NCBI RefSeq assembly: GCF_014925405.1
Contig: NZ_AQHJ01000035.1
Span: forward strand, 682,001-746,000
Length of the DNA: 64,000 nucleotides
DNA from: Pseudoalteromonas ulvae UL12
GTDB taxonomy: Bacteria > Pseudomonadota > Gammaproteobacteria > Enterobacterales > Alteromonadaceae
Direction: 5' to 3'
In this document: positions 48,736 to 57,474 of the stretch, one piece after another
Layout: every line of letters begins with the position of its first letter
Numbering within the stretch: position 1 is the first letter of the stretch
Made by a program: the position numbers and the translations under genes
The notes under the pieces: model-generated
What the model was told of the DNA's origin: nothing
The model's input: the letters and a program-made list of their open reading frames with translations, nothing else
Database searches by the model: none

Positions 48736-49779
48736 ATGCAAGATATTTTATTTACTCCTTTTACCCTAAGCTCAGGTCTAACACTCAAAAATCGCATTCT
48801 GATGGCACCTTTAACACGTTGTATGGCCGACGATAACTTAGTGCCAACACAAGCGATGGCCGATTATTACCAAAAACGAGCTGGTACAGGTTTGATTATC
48901 TCTGAGGCAATTATTATCCGTCCTGATGGACAAGGTTACCCAAATACACCGGGCTTGTTTACATCGAAGCAAATACAAGGCTGGCGCAAGGTCACTGAGG
49001 CAGTCCATAACAATGGTGGTAAAATTTTTGCGCAGTTGTGGCATGTTGGACGAGTTGCTCATCCCCATTTTTTTGGGGGAGGGGATGTGTTAGCACCTTC
49101 TGCGATTGGCATTGAAGGATCAGTACCAAGAATGCGAGAGCTGACTTATCAAACACCTAAAGCTGTGACCCAGAGTGACATTGATTCTCTTATCTATGAT
49201 TATGCTAAAGCCGCAGAAAATGCTATTGAAGCTGGCTTTGACGGTGTAGAGCTGCATGGCGCCAATGGCTATTTGATAGACCAATTTTTGCATTACTCGA
49301 GTAATCATCGAACTGATGAGTATGGACAAACGCCAAGTAACATGTCGCGATTCCCATTAGCGGTTGTTGATGCTGTGATCACGGCAATTGGTGCCGAACG
49401 GACTGCTATCAGAGTCTCCCCTGGTGCATACTTTAATATGGAAGCAGATGCTCGGGATCGCAATGTATTTGATTATCTGCTTGCACAGTTATCAATACGA
49501 AATTTGGCTTATTTACACGGTGGCATTTTTGATGACGCGATGGAGTTTGATTATTTAGGCGGGCGTATTTCTCGTTATTTACGTGACAATTACACCGGTG
49601 CGTTAGTCGGTGTCGGTGGATTTACCCCCCAATCTGCTGCCGCTGCAATTGGAAACAATGACTTTGATTTAGTGGCCATTGGCCGTCCATTAATCGCAAA
49701 CCCTGATTATGTTGAACGTGTAAAGCAGCAACAAGAGCTGACACCATATAGTGAAGAAATGTTAGCTGCATTGATTTAA
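48736..49779 (+). CDS. Old Yellow Enzyme family flavin oxidoreductase (NemA-like)
   Basis: I start at the ATG at 48736 (MQDILFTPFTLSSGL) with AGGA 8 bases upstream; an upstream ATG lies inside the third operator and is unlikely. The 347-residue TIM barrel has NRILMAPLTRCMA, FAQLWHVGRVAHP, the DGVELHGANGYLIDQFLH substrate/FMN region and GVGGFTPQSA. These enzymes reduce activated alkenes, nitro compounds or N-ethylmaleimide with NAD(P)H. The divergent TetR repressor and operators suggest induction by an electrophile, like the E. coli nemRA system. Confidence 0.9.
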   Translation: MQDILFTPFTLSSGLTLKNRILMAPLTRCMADDNLVPTQAMADYYQKRAGTGLIISEAIIIRPDGQGYPNTPGLFTSKQIQGWRKVTEAVHNNGGKIFAQLWHVGRVAHPHFFGGGDVLAPSAIGIEGSVPRMRELTYQTPKAVTQSDIDSLIYDYAKAAENAIEAGFDGVELHGANGYLIDQFLHYSSNHRTDEYGQTPSNMSRFPLAVVDAVITAIGAERTAIRVSPGAYFNMEADARDRNVFDYLLAQLSIRNLAYLHGGIFDDAMEFDYLGGRISRYLRDNYTGALVGVGGFTPQSAAAAIGNNDFDLVAIGRPLIANPDYVERVKQQQELTPYSEEMLAALI

Positions 49780-49793
49780 TCTATCGGGACTTC

Positions 49794-49820
49794 GCGGGTA
49801 ATTAACACTAAGTTGCCCGC
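49794..49820. terminator. Possible terminator between convergent genes
   Basis: GCGGGTAA and TTGCCCGC form an 8-bp stem with one wobble pair and an 11-base loop, in the 41-base gap between the Old Yellow Enzyme stop and the coiled-coil gene's stop. The following T-rich tract (TTAACTTCTT) is modest. Confidence 0.5.
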
Positions 49821-50657
49821 TTAACTTCTTAGTTTATCAAGTTCAGTGACGGCTTCGATAAATTTACTTTCTAAAAATTGTTTTTCTGTTTCAATTTGAG
49901 TCGCTTTGTCTTGTGCTGCTCTGACTTGTTGCTCTAATTGAATGATTTTTTCATCAAGTTTTGCTGTGCTTTCAACATTGTTAACATTAGAAAGTTGTTG
50001 ATTCTTTTGACGTAAATAATTGAGCTCTTTGCTTTGTTTGGCAAGTTTTGCTTTATAATCACTGGCTAATTCCACCAACTGCGTTTGTTGACTTGAATAA
50101 CGATTGATTTGTTTTTCGAGTTGCAATTTTTCTTCATCGTTCTCTATTTGTGCGACAAGCTGATCGTTTTCGCTCATAAATTGTTTGTTTTCTCGTTGCA
50201 ACGCTTCGACAGCATCATATTGCTGATAGAGTTTGGTTTTAGTATGTTCTAAGCGCTTTTTACTGCTGATTAATTCACCTTTTAATTTTTTTATCAGTGC
50301 ATTTGAACGATCGAGTTCTTTTTCGAGTTTTACGATTTTCTCTTCATCCTCTTTATTGTTATTCACCGATTGACTTTGGTGTAAGTCTCTTAGTTGCGCT
50401 TCAAGAATTTCATGGACATTGGTCAATTGATTGAGCGTCTCTGTGTGGCTATTAACAGAATCAAGGGCTTCATTCACTGATTGTTGGCATAACGCAATCT
50501 GTTGGTTATTTTCAGGAAACTGACCCGTTAGGCGATTTACAGCACTGGTGACAAAGCGAAATTCTCTAAACATGAATAATAATATCAAAAACCAACCACT
50601 CATTATGAGGAGGCCTAAATCGAATGCTAAAATCTCGAGTACTTTATCTGGTAGCAT
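49821..50657 (-). CDS. Membrane-anchored coiled-coil protein
   Basis: The ATG at 50657 (MLPDKVLEILAF) has GGAG 5 bases upstream and gives 278 residues. One membrane helix is near residues 13-33 (LGLLIMSGWFLILLFMF). The rest is long coiled coil (about 70-278) rich in K, E, Q and L (for example KIVKLEKELDRSNALIKKLKGEL). I recognise no catalytic domain. Such proteins may act as scaffolds or cell-envelope spacers; function is unknown. The gene is divergent from a response regulator gene. Confidence 0.7.
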   Translation of the reverse strand: MLPDKVLEILAFDLGLLIMSGWFLILLFMFREFRFVTSAVNRLTGQFPENNQQIALCQQSVNEALDSVNSHTETLNQLTNVHEILEAQLRDLHQSQSVNNNKEDEEKIVKLEKELDRSNALIKKLKGELISSKKRLEHTKTKLYQQYDAVEALQRENKQFMSENDQLVAQIENDEEKLQLEKQINRYSSQQTQLVELASDYKAKLAKQSKELNYLRQKNQQLSNVNNVESTAKLDEKIIQLEQQVRAAQDKATQIETEKQFLESKFIEAVTELDKLRS

Positions 50658-50797
50658 AGTTTCTCCGCGCTTAATATCTGAAACGGTCATAATTAACTGT
50701 TTGTACTGAACTTTAGTTTAGCTGGATTACAAAATAGTGCCTATAATCATAAATCAGTACAATTTATGTCGCTGATCCTGGTAGGAGTAGGTGTTAA

Positions 50798-51694
50798 GTG
50801 AAAATTCTGATCGTTGATGACAGTGTTGCCATGCAAGCCATTGTTCGCCGAGGGCTTGAACAGTTCGGTTATAAACAACTCAAAATAAAACAAGCGAATG
50901 ATGGTATCGAAGCACTGGAATCCATTGGTCAATGGCAGCCCGATATTGTGTTAAGTGATTGGCATATGCCAAATATGTCTGGTTTAGAGTTGTTAATTGA
51001 AGTCAAAAAGCGTGAATTACCAATCAAAATAGGCATTGTGACAACGGTTTGTGATGAAGAGCGCATTGAACTGGCTTTAGAGCAAGGGGCCAGTTTTGTA
51101 TTAAGTAAACCATTTGAAGATGCGGCGTTACATAAAGCCTTATTACCTTTGATGCAAGGTGCATTTGAAACTGAAGAAATCCTCAATACACAAACCAGTA
51201 AAAGCAGCGCCTTAGTGTTACCAAAACTCTCACAGTTAGAAAAAGTGTTACATCGCTTTTTACATGAAGAAATTAGTTTAACTGAACTGCCGGTTCAAAA
51301 ATTCAGTCATGAGAAAGTACCTGCTTTATTAGCCTTATTTGAAGATCTCGAAACCCAAAAAGTGCGCGCTGTTGCTATCTTAGATATTCGCGCTACCTGT
51401 TTATTCGGTGGGCTAAAAAATGAATTATCGGCTCAAAAGATAGATCACTACTTAACAAATAAAATGATCAGTAAGCATATATTAGATGGTTGTGAACAAG
51501 TGATGCACAGTAGTGCTTTTGCCTTTTTAGATCGCAAAACAAGGAAAAATTTACGTTTAAAGTGTGTCAGTTTTGTGCCTAAATCGTTTGCAAAACTTGA
51601 GATTTTATACGCAAAGCCTAAATCAGAACGTATCGATATTCTTTGTGATATGCCCGGGTACCAATCTGGCATTATGACGATTGTCAGTTCTTAG
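50798..51694 (+). CDS. Response regulator with uncharacterised C-terminal domain
   Basis: The gene starts with GTG at 50798, with AGGAG 10 bases upstream. The receiver domain (about 1-120) is intact: ILIVDDS at the acidic pocket, the phospho-acceptor Asp in IVLSDWHMPNMSG, the VTT threonine and the SKPF lysine. The C-terminal ~150 residues (HRFLHEEISLTELPVQ to the end) are not a DNA-binding, GGDEF or other output domain that I recognise. No histidine kinase gene is adjacent. An HDOD gene converges on it, ending 24 bases away, and the two may act in one signalling pathway. Confidence 0.85.
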   Translation: MKILIVDDSVAMQAIVRRGLEQFGYKQLKIKQANDGIEALESIGQWQPDIVLSDWHMPNMSGLELLIEVKKRELPIKIGIVTTVCDEERIELALEQGASFVLSKPFEDAALHKALLPLMQGAFETEEILNTQTSKSSALVLPKLSQLEKVLHRFLHEEISLTELPVQKFSHEKVPALLALFEDLETQKVRAVAILDIRATCLFGGLKNELSAQKIDHYLTNKMISKHILDGCEQVMHSSAFAFLDRKTRKNLRLKCVSFVPKSFAKLEILYAKPKSERIDILCDMPGYQSGIMTIVSS

Positions 51695-51718
51695 TTTTTA
51701 AATTAACCTTCATTTTGG

Positions 51719-52561
51719 TCAATTTAAAAACTCTTCAGTGTCTTCTTTTATATCTAAGTAGTCACTTTCATCTAACTCTAGAGTCTTTAATACTGCCTCT
51801 TTTACAAATGGCCAATCTGGTGAAGCAACAAATCGTTTTTGGATATGAACCAGATTTTCGGCCATTTTTAAGGTTGCGAACGTGAGCTCGTTTATGCTCT
51901 GACAATTGCCAGTAAGGTATGAGTGATCATGGTGTCGCAGGATTATTTGGCAGATATCTGTAGGTAAATTCCACGAAGTTGCTAAATAATAACCGATAAC
52001 CGCATGGTTTGTTTGATAGGTATTCTCTTCTCTTTCTATTAAAGAAGTATGATAGTCCCGATTTGATGCTACTAAAATATGAATGTAATCGGGGTATTTA
52101 AGGGCCATAGCAGGGATCCCAGCGTCATGAAATAAGCCCACTAAATGTAAATTCTCAATCGGGACCCGTGACTTTATTTTTTTACCGATCACAGTTGCGA
52201 TATGTGCAATTTCAGTGGCACTGTCCCAAAAGCGTTCTAATGATATACAGCATTGTGACTGGTTAAACGCTTGTTTGATTAAAAATCCTGTCACTAAATG
52301 ATTGATGCTATCAAGTCCTAAGAACATGACCGCTTGTTTAATATCTGTAACGGTTCGAGCTAAGCCATAAAAAGGTGAATTAATGACTTTAATGACCGCA
52401 GCAGCAATTGCTACGTCACCGTTAACGATATCAGCAATATGATTAAGATTTGGCTCTTGTTCCGAAATCGCCTGTTGTAACTGGGTTAATAACTCAGGTT
52501 TAGGCGGTAGGTTGAATCCTTTTTTTAAATCTGACAGTACATTCTCGTCTATATCAAACAT
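51719..52561 (-). CDS. HDOD-domain protein
   Basis: The 280-residue protein is one HDOD domain: LPPKPELLTQLQQAI near the start, ADIVNGDVAIAAAVIKVINSPFYGLARTVTDIKQAVMFLGLDSINHLV, then LVGLFHDAGIPAMAL and YLATSWNLPTDICQIILRHHDH. HDOD proteins are related to HD phosphohydrolases but usually lack catalytic residues and act in bacterial signalling. No other domain is attached. The gene converges on the response regulator. Confidence 0.87.
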   Translation of the reverse strand: MFDIDENVLSDLKKGFNLPPKPELLTQLQQAISEQEPNLNHIADIVNGDVAIAAAVIKVINSPFYGLARTVTDIKQAVMFLGLDSINHLVTGFLIKQAFNQSQCCISLERFWDSATEIAHIATVIGKKIKSRVPIENLHLVGLFHDAGIPAMALKYPDYIHILVASNRDYHTSLIEREENTYQTNHAVIGYYLATSWNLPTDICQIILRHHDHSYLTGNCQSINELTFATLKMAENLVHIQKRFVASPDWPFVKEAVLKTLELDESDYLDIKEDTEEFLN

Positions 52562-52764
52562 AATTACCTTTTAGTCGGGATTTGTGATTACTATTTATAT
52601 AGGTTAGTGATGAATACTCGTTTTAGCACATAAATATCTGAGTTGTTTTGATTTAAAAGTGATTTAGTAGAGATTTATTGGAATTATTTGGACGCATATA
52701 AAGCCTTTTAGGCAAGGCTCGTTTACAATAGCGTGGTTTTTTATCCTAGTAATGAGAGTGCATC

Positions 52765-53640
52765 ATGAGTCAAACGACCCGCTTAAATAAATTTATCAGT
52801 GATACTGGTTTTTGTTCTCGTCGTGAAGCTGATAAATATATAGAAGAAGGGCGTGTGACGGTCAATGGCATCAAGCCAGAAATGGGCACTAAAGTGACTG
52901 CTGATGATACGGTTATGATTGATGGCCGACCTCTTAACAATAAACCGAAATTTGTCTTTATTGCCTATAACAAGCCTGTTGGAATAACGTGTACAACAGA
53001 GCGAAAAATTCAAAGTAATATTATTCGTGCGGTCAATCACTCAGAAAGAATTTTTCCGATTGGCCGATTAGATCGCCCATCTGAAGGTTTGATTTTTTTA
53101 ACCAATGAAGGGGATATGGTTAATAAAATTCTAAGAGCCGGAAATAACCATGAAAAAGAGTATGTTGTCCAAGTTGATAAACCAATCAATAGCCAGTTTA
53201 TCAAGAAAATGGCGGGTGGTATTCCAATTTTAGGCACAGTTACGAAACGTTGTAAGGTCAAACAAACGGGTGAGCGCCAATTTAGTATTATCTTGACCCA
53301 AGGTCTTAATCGTCAGATCAGACGGATGTGTGAGTTTCTTGGTTATGAAGTGGTGACATTACAACGCACTCGTATTATGAATATCACTTTGAAAGGTCTT
53401 CGTCCTGGTCAATGGCGAGATTTAACCGATAAAGAAATGGCCTTGATCAATGACGCAATAGAAGATTCGGGTAAAACAGAAGAACGTTCAGTCGATCCAA
53501 ATAAACGCACAGATTTTAAAAAATCAACTAAGCCTCTGCAATCTGAGGCACCTGAAACGAAACATAGGTCCGCTAAGCTAGATAAAAGTCAGGTCATCCG
53601 CGAGCCCAAAAAAGGCACTTTGACCTTAAAACGCAAATAA
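52765..53640 (+). CDS. rluF: 23S rRNA pseudouridine(2604) synthase
   Basis: The 291-residue protein has an N-terminal S4 RNA-binding domain ([30 protein letters not shown]) and an RsuA-type synthase domain: [15 protein letters not shown], catalytic Asp in [47 protein letters not shown] and [17 protein letters not shown]. These segments closely match E. coli RluF, which makes pseudouridine 2604 in 23S rRNA. A lysine-rich tail follows. The DUF2164 gene is 45 bases downstream on the same strand. Confidence 0.92.
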   Translation: MSQTTRLNKFISDTGFCSRREADKYIEEGRVTVNGIKPEMGTKVTADDTVMIDGRPLNNKPKFVFIAYNKPVGITCTTERKIQSNIIRAVNHSERIFPIGRLDRPSEGLIFLTNEGDMVNKILRAGNNHEKEYVVQVDKPINSQFIKKMAGGIPILGTVTKRCKVKQTGERQFSIILTQGLNRQIRRMCEFLGYEVVTLQRTRIMNITLKGLRPGQWRDLTDKEMALINDAIEDSGKTEERSVDPNKRTDFKKSTKPLQSEAPETKHRSAKLDKSQVIREPKKGTLTLKRK

Positions 53641-53685
53641 GAGCTGAACAATTTTACAAATCGCTTATTCCAGGGAGGTGCTCGT

Positions 53686-53931
53686 ATGGCGAAAATAACA
53701 CTGAGTGAAGATAAAAAATTACAACTGATTGATAAAATTCAAAAATATTTTGAACGAGAGCTTGATTATGACTTAGGCCAATTTGATGCTGATTTTTTAC
53801 TCGACTTCATCAGTCAAGAGTTTGGTGCGGTTTATTACAACCAAGGCTTACATGATGCGCGGACTATCATAGAGCAGAAAATTGAGCTTATTGGTGAATC
53901 TATTTATGAGATTGAGCAACCTGAAACCTAA
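53686..53931 (+). CDS. DUF2164 family protein
   Basis: The 81-residue protein matches DUF2164: ITLSEDKKLQLIDKIQKYFERELDYDLGQFDADFLLDFISQEFGAVYYNQGLHDA. It is a small soluble helical protein of unknown function. A strong ribosome site (GGGAGG) lies 8 bases upstream. It may be co-transcribed with rluF. Confidence 0.85.
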   Translation: MAKITLSEDKKLQLIDKIQKYFERELDYDLGQFDADFLLDFISQEFGAVYYNQGLHDARTIIEQKIELIGESIYEIEQPET

Positions 53932-53961
53932 CGCGCTTGTTACTCAATCATTCATTATGAA

Positions 53962-54486
53962 TTATCTCTTTTCGATGTAAAGAATGACTTCACCGACTTT
54001 AAAACCGAACTTCGTCAGTTCAGTTTTATTAAACAGACGGTGTTCATCAATGAGATACATCCAATCATCGAGGGTGATTTGATATTCAGTGCCATCTACA
54101 GGTATCAGTAAATCATAACGCCAATACAAAGCTGAACCTGATGTTTGGCCTGAAGCAGTTCCAACGACATCGTTTGCAGTACCTTTGTATTGGCCATTGC
54201 CTAGCGCTTCGAGTTGCCAAATACGGGTCGTTTTTTCGCCGTCATCAAAAGTGAACCATTCTTTTATTTCGCCTTTATTTCCCTTCCAGCTTGCTTTTAG
54301 GTCCACTTCAAATCGACGGATCATGGTGCCGCTACGATCTAGCACTATCCCGTAAGCAACTAAATCACCGTCAAAAAATGCTTCTAAGCTTAGATTTGGT
54401 GAGGTAGTTCGGTAATCCGACAGGGTTTGACTACTACAGCCACTGAGGAACACTATAATTACAAAAAAGCGAATGAAACGAGTCAT
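53962..54486 (-). CDS. DUF3833 family lipoprotein
   Basis: The 174-residue protein has a lipoprotein signal ending in the lipobox FLSGC. The mature part matches DUF3833: LEAFFDGDLVAYGIVLDRSGTMIRRFEVDLKASWKG, EWFTFDDGEKTTRIW, and TLDDWMYLIDEHRLFNKTELTKFGFKVGEVILY. It has a lipocalin-like beta-rich look, suggesting lipid or small hydrophobic ligand binding at the envelope. It is the last gene of the 12-gene sigma/ChrR operon and overlaps the upstream gene by 4 bases. Confidence 0.85.
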   Translation of the reverse strand: MTRFIRFFVIIVFLSGCSSQTLSDYRTTSPNLSLEAFFDGDLVAYGIVLDRSGTMIRRFEVDLKASWKGNKGEIKEWFTFDDGEKTTRIWQLEALGNGQYKGTANDVVGTASGQTSGSALYWRYDLLIPVDGTEYQITLDDWMYLIDEHRLFNKTELTKFGFKVGEVILYIEKR

Positions 54487-54977
54487 AATGTCGCTCCTAG
54501 TAGTTGTCTACGTAAATCAGGTCGAGTTGTGTTATCTGATAGCCAAATTGCCATAAAGGCCGGTCCAAAATCAGCGTCATTGACGGTACCAATCAATTTG
54601 TCTTGTTGATAAAAATGACTTAAATTGTCTTCGACTCTAATCGTGAGTACATCATTTTTTTTAATGTCTGGCCAAATGGTTTTTAATTGCTGTAACCATA
54701 TTTTTATATTCGAATGAGTAAGCTCAATTTTTTTCCATTGCTCTTCGGTCGCCTCTATTAAATCATCTCTTTTAATGTCTCTTAAGTAGGTAATCTTAAG
54801 TGCCAAAGGACGCTCCTTTTGATTAAATGAAGATGATGCACCATACAATTCTGCTTTGTATAAAGACCAAAACAACACTGACATTTCGCCTTCGCCGATT
54901 TTAACCAACGGCTCCGTTGGAGAAGCATAGAGAGGGAAGGTAATTAGCAGGGAAAATAAGCAATAAACTAAACGCAT
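54483..54977 (-). CDS. Chalcone-isomerase-like periplasmic protein
   Basis: The 164-residue protein has a signal peptide (LVYCLFSLLITFPLYAS) and the fold signature of bacterial chalcone-isomerase-like proteins: GEGEMSVLFWSLYKAELYGASSSF, ALKITYLRDIKRDDLIEATEEQW, and IGTVNDADFGPAFMAIWLSDNT. Related eukaryotic proteins bind fatty acids, so a lipid role is plausible, but no reaction is established. It overlaps its upstream neighbour by 10 bases and its downstream neighbour by 4. Confidence 0.8.
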   Translation of the reverse strand: MRLVYCLFSLLITFPLYASPTEPLVKIGEGEMSVLFWSLYKAELYGASSSFNQKERPLALKITYLRDIKRDDLIEATEEQWKKIELTHSNIKIWLQQLKTIWPDIKKNDVLTIRVEDNLSHFYQQDKLIGTVNDADFGPAFMAIWLSDNTTRPDLRRQLLGATL

Positions 54978-55489
54978 GATGCCTCCTTATTTTCTTTAAT
55001 CATTTTCATAGTGCTTACCCGACTAAAATTGACGGCCATGGGCAGTAATACGGCCCATGCGATGGCAAATGTAATCAAAAAATAGCTTGTTGCAACAGAT
55101 GTATCGAATGCTTGGAGCGATAAGGCAGCGTAGTAACTTGCAGGGCCACTTATCGCGCCAATACAAACAAGATAAGGAACAGCTAATTTTTGCATCCACG
55201 CAAATGAGTGATTCAGTGAAACAGCAAAGCAACACCACAGTAAAATAAGCCAGGCAGGGATGGCGGTACTGCCAACATTGATAACCTGAGCGTATATTAA
55301 TCCTTGATCGACTAAGCAACCAATAACAGCAATAGCTAACACTTTTAAATCGGCCAATTTACTTGGACTTATAATAAAATGAGATAAAAGAAGTAAAAGC
55401 AGAAATGCAGTTGCTTCGTCAGTAAAGTTGGCACTCAATAGCCAACTTACTTGAAAAAAAATAAAGTTAATAACTAAGAACGGTTTCAT
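54968..55489 (-). CDS. DUF2878 family membrane protein
   Basis: The ATG at 55489 (MKPFLVINFIFFQVSW) gives 173 residues, overlapping the cfa-like gene by 23 bases. About five to six hydrophobic helices fill the protein (for example AFLLLLLLSHFIIS, VLAIAVIGCLVDQGLIYA, PAWLILLWCCFAVSLNH). The pattern matches DUF2878, an inner-membrane family of unknown function commonly found in this operon type. A longer upstream reading lies within the cfa gene and is not used. Confidence 0.8.
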   Translation of the reverse strand: MKPFLVINFIFFQVSWLLSANFTDEATAFLLLLLLSHFIISPSKLADLKVLAIAVIGCLVDQGLIYAQVINVGSTAIPAWLILLWCCFAVSLNHSFAWMQKLAVPYLVCIGAISGPASYYAALSLQAFDTSVATSYFLITFAIAWAVLLPMAVNFSRVSTMKMIKENKEASCV

Positions 55490-56729
55490 CGTGAGCGTCT
55501 TTATAACTAGGTTTGCGTGCAACAATATGATGAGTACTAATGACCCGCTCAATAAAGGCACCTTCGCAGTAACATAGGTAATAGTGCCATAAACGTTTAA
55601 ACTGCTCGTCATAGCCAAATGGCTGGATTTGTTCCCAGTTTTTATCGAACTGTTGGCGCCAATCAAATAAGGTGCGCGCGTAATGTAGGCCAATATCCTC
55701 GATATTGTCGATCATCATATTTGTTTGATTAGCAATATGCTCACTCATCACCGCAATGGAAGGTAAACATCCGCCTGGAAAAATATACTTTTGAATAAAG
55801 TCGACGCTTTTACGGTATTGATCATAACGTTGATCTGCGATGGTGATTGCTTGAATCAGCATTTTTCCGTTATCTTTTAGAAGAGAATTACACTTACTGA
55901 AAAAACTCGGTAAAAATGAATGGCCAACCGCTTCAATCATTTCAATTGAGACTAATTTGTCATACTGACCTTCCAGTAAACGATAATCTTTTTTAAGCAA
56001 GGTAATTTTGTCACTTAATCCAAGGTCATTAACTTTTTGTTGTGCGAACTCATATTGAGCATCAGAAATCGTCGTCGTGGTCACTTTGCAGCCATAATGG
56101 GTCGCTGCATAAATGGCGAGGCCTCCCCAGCCAGTGCCAATTTCAATTAAATGATCGTCTGATTGCAAATCTAGCTTGTCACAGATTGCAGCTAATTTAT
56201 TTGTTTGTGCTTGGGCTAATGAATCATCGGGGTGTTTATAAAACGCACACGAATACATCATCGAGTTATCAAGGAAGCGGGTATATAAGTCATTGCCAAG
56301 ATCATAATGCGCTAAAATGTTCTTTTTTGAACCGCTTTGGGTGTTGGCGTTTTTAAAGTTCAACAGCGCATTTTTTATTTTCGCGACAACGCCGGCTTTT
56401 TGTTCGAGTTCATCGAGTTGTTTCTGACTACGAGCAAAGACCCGAACCAAAGACGTTAAATCAGGAGTGGTCCATTTTTTAGCTAAGTAGCCCTCGGCTG
56501 CTGCAATACTGCCGCCTTTGATGAAGTCGATATAACAGGTCACATCGTGGATATGCATTTGACCTTTGAGGTTGGCACGTGTGTTACCAAACACATGGCA
56601 ATTAGCCCCTTCATGGATTTCGATGGCCGCATTGTCTAACTGATTGAGTAATTCAAATACAATCTTACGGCATTTGTTATTAAACCAGCTGATGTTGCTA
56701 TTGAGTGCAAGTTGTTGTGTTTGTTCCAT
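55467..56729 (-). CDS. cfa: Cyclopropane-fatty-acid-synthase-like SAM methyltransferase
   Basis: The ATG at 56729 (MEQTQQLALNSN) gives 420 residues. The N-terminal domain binds membrane lipid; the catalytic domain has LAHYDLGNDLYTRFLDNSMMYSCAFYKHPDDSLAQAQ, the SAM site LIEIGTGWGGLAIYAATHYGC, and SIEMIEAVGHSFLPSFF. These match Cfa, which adds a methylene to unsaturated phospholipid chains. In the R. sphaeroides RpoE-ChrR regulon a cfaA gene is induced by singlet oxygen. Related enzymes make other branched or furan fatty acids, so the exact product is not fixed by sequence. Confidence 0.9.
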   Translation of the reverse strand: MEQTQQLALNSNISWFNNKCRKIVFELLNQLDNAAIEIHEGANCHVFGNTRANLKGQMHIHDVTCYIDFIKGGSIAAAEGYLAKKWTTPDLTSLVRVFARSQKQLDELEQKAGVVAKIKNALLNFKNANTQSGSKKNILAHYDLGNDLYTRFLDNSMMYSCAFYKHPDDSLAQAQTNKLAAICDKLDLQSDDHLIEIGTGWGGLAIYAATHYGCKVTTTTISDAQYEFAQQKVNDLGLSDKITLLKKDYRLLEGQYDKLVSIEMIEAVGHSFLPSFFSKCNSLLKDNGKMLIQAITIADQRYDQYRKSVDFIQKYIFPGGCLPSIAVMSEHIANQTNMMIDNIEDIGLHYARTLFDWRQQFDKNWEQIQPFGYDEQFKRLWHYYLCYCEGAFIERVISTHHIVARKPSYKDAHDETVLSY

Positions 56730-56736
56730 AGTTACC

Positions 56737-57474
56737 TCAACGATGTTGATAAGGGACAAAAGGCACACGTTTTAAAAATAACTTGAGTGCTTGCCAATAA
56801 ATACCGCTCACCACCTTGAGTGTCATGAAAGGCAAACTAAGCCAAGTTCGTACCGATGCTAAACAATCAAATGGTTGCTTGGTTAAGGCCATCGTCGCAT
56901 CAAATACTTTTGCGTGTGTTTCATCATCTGGGTGATTTTCAATATGAACGTTTAACCGGCTTGTCGGTAAACTCACCACCCACTTGTATTTCATTTGCAT
57001 TGCCATAAATGGCGATACATGGAATGTTTTGTCAGTTAACTTATCGCTGTTAATGCTAACCAAATAATAGTGACGTTGATTCCAAGGTGTATTGCTGACT
57101 TCTGCTAGCATCCAAGTACATGAACCATCAATGTCATAACAATAAAATAAGTTTATTGGGCTGAAATAAAGACCAAGGCTACGGCACTGTGCAATCATTA
57201 CCACTTTATGCCCATCCCATTGACCACCCAATTGAGTTACTTTGTTAACTATACGTTGCTTTAACTGTCCAGGTTCATTTTTAAGATAATCTTTTTCTCT
57301 AAAACGAATCGGGTGATACCAACAAGTGCCAAATAATGGGTGAGCGTCACTTAAAGTGGGCAATTCATCTAAGTCAATAACAAACATAGATAATTGATAG
57401 CTAAATTGGTGTGCTGTTGGGCTAAAGCGCCTGTGGCGGATTGGCCCTTTGTACACACCACTGTTCAAGATCAT
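56737..57474 (-). CDS. DUF1365 family protein
   Basis: The 245-residue protein matches DUF1365 (COG3496): IYKG-type start (SGVYKGPIRHRRFSPTAHQFSYQLSMFVIDLDELP), FSPINLFYCYD, EVSNTPWNQRHYYL, and KTFHVSPFMAMQMKYKW. The biochemical role is unknown, but genes of this family nearly always accompany the COG2907 FAD protein and a cfa-like methyltransferase, which points to lipid modification. It overlaps the FAD gene by 4 bases. Confidence 0.88.
   Translation of the reverse strand: MILNSGVYKGPIRHRRFSPTAHQFSYQLSMFVIDLDELPTLSDAHPLFGTCWYHPIRFREKDYLKNEPGQLKQRIVNKVTQLGGQWDGHKVVMIAQCRSLGLYFSPINLFYCYDIDGSCTWMLAEVSNTPWNQRHYYLVSINSDKLTDKTFHVSPFMAMQMKYKWVVSLPTSRLNVHIENHPDDETHAKVFDATMALTKQPFDCLASVRTWLSLPFMTLKVVSGIYWQALKLFLKRVPFVPYQHR

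Noticed and set aside
55490..55693. Upstream extension of the DUF2878 gene by 68 residues
   Set aside because: It lies within the cfa-like gene, and the family N-terminus begins at the ATG at 55489.
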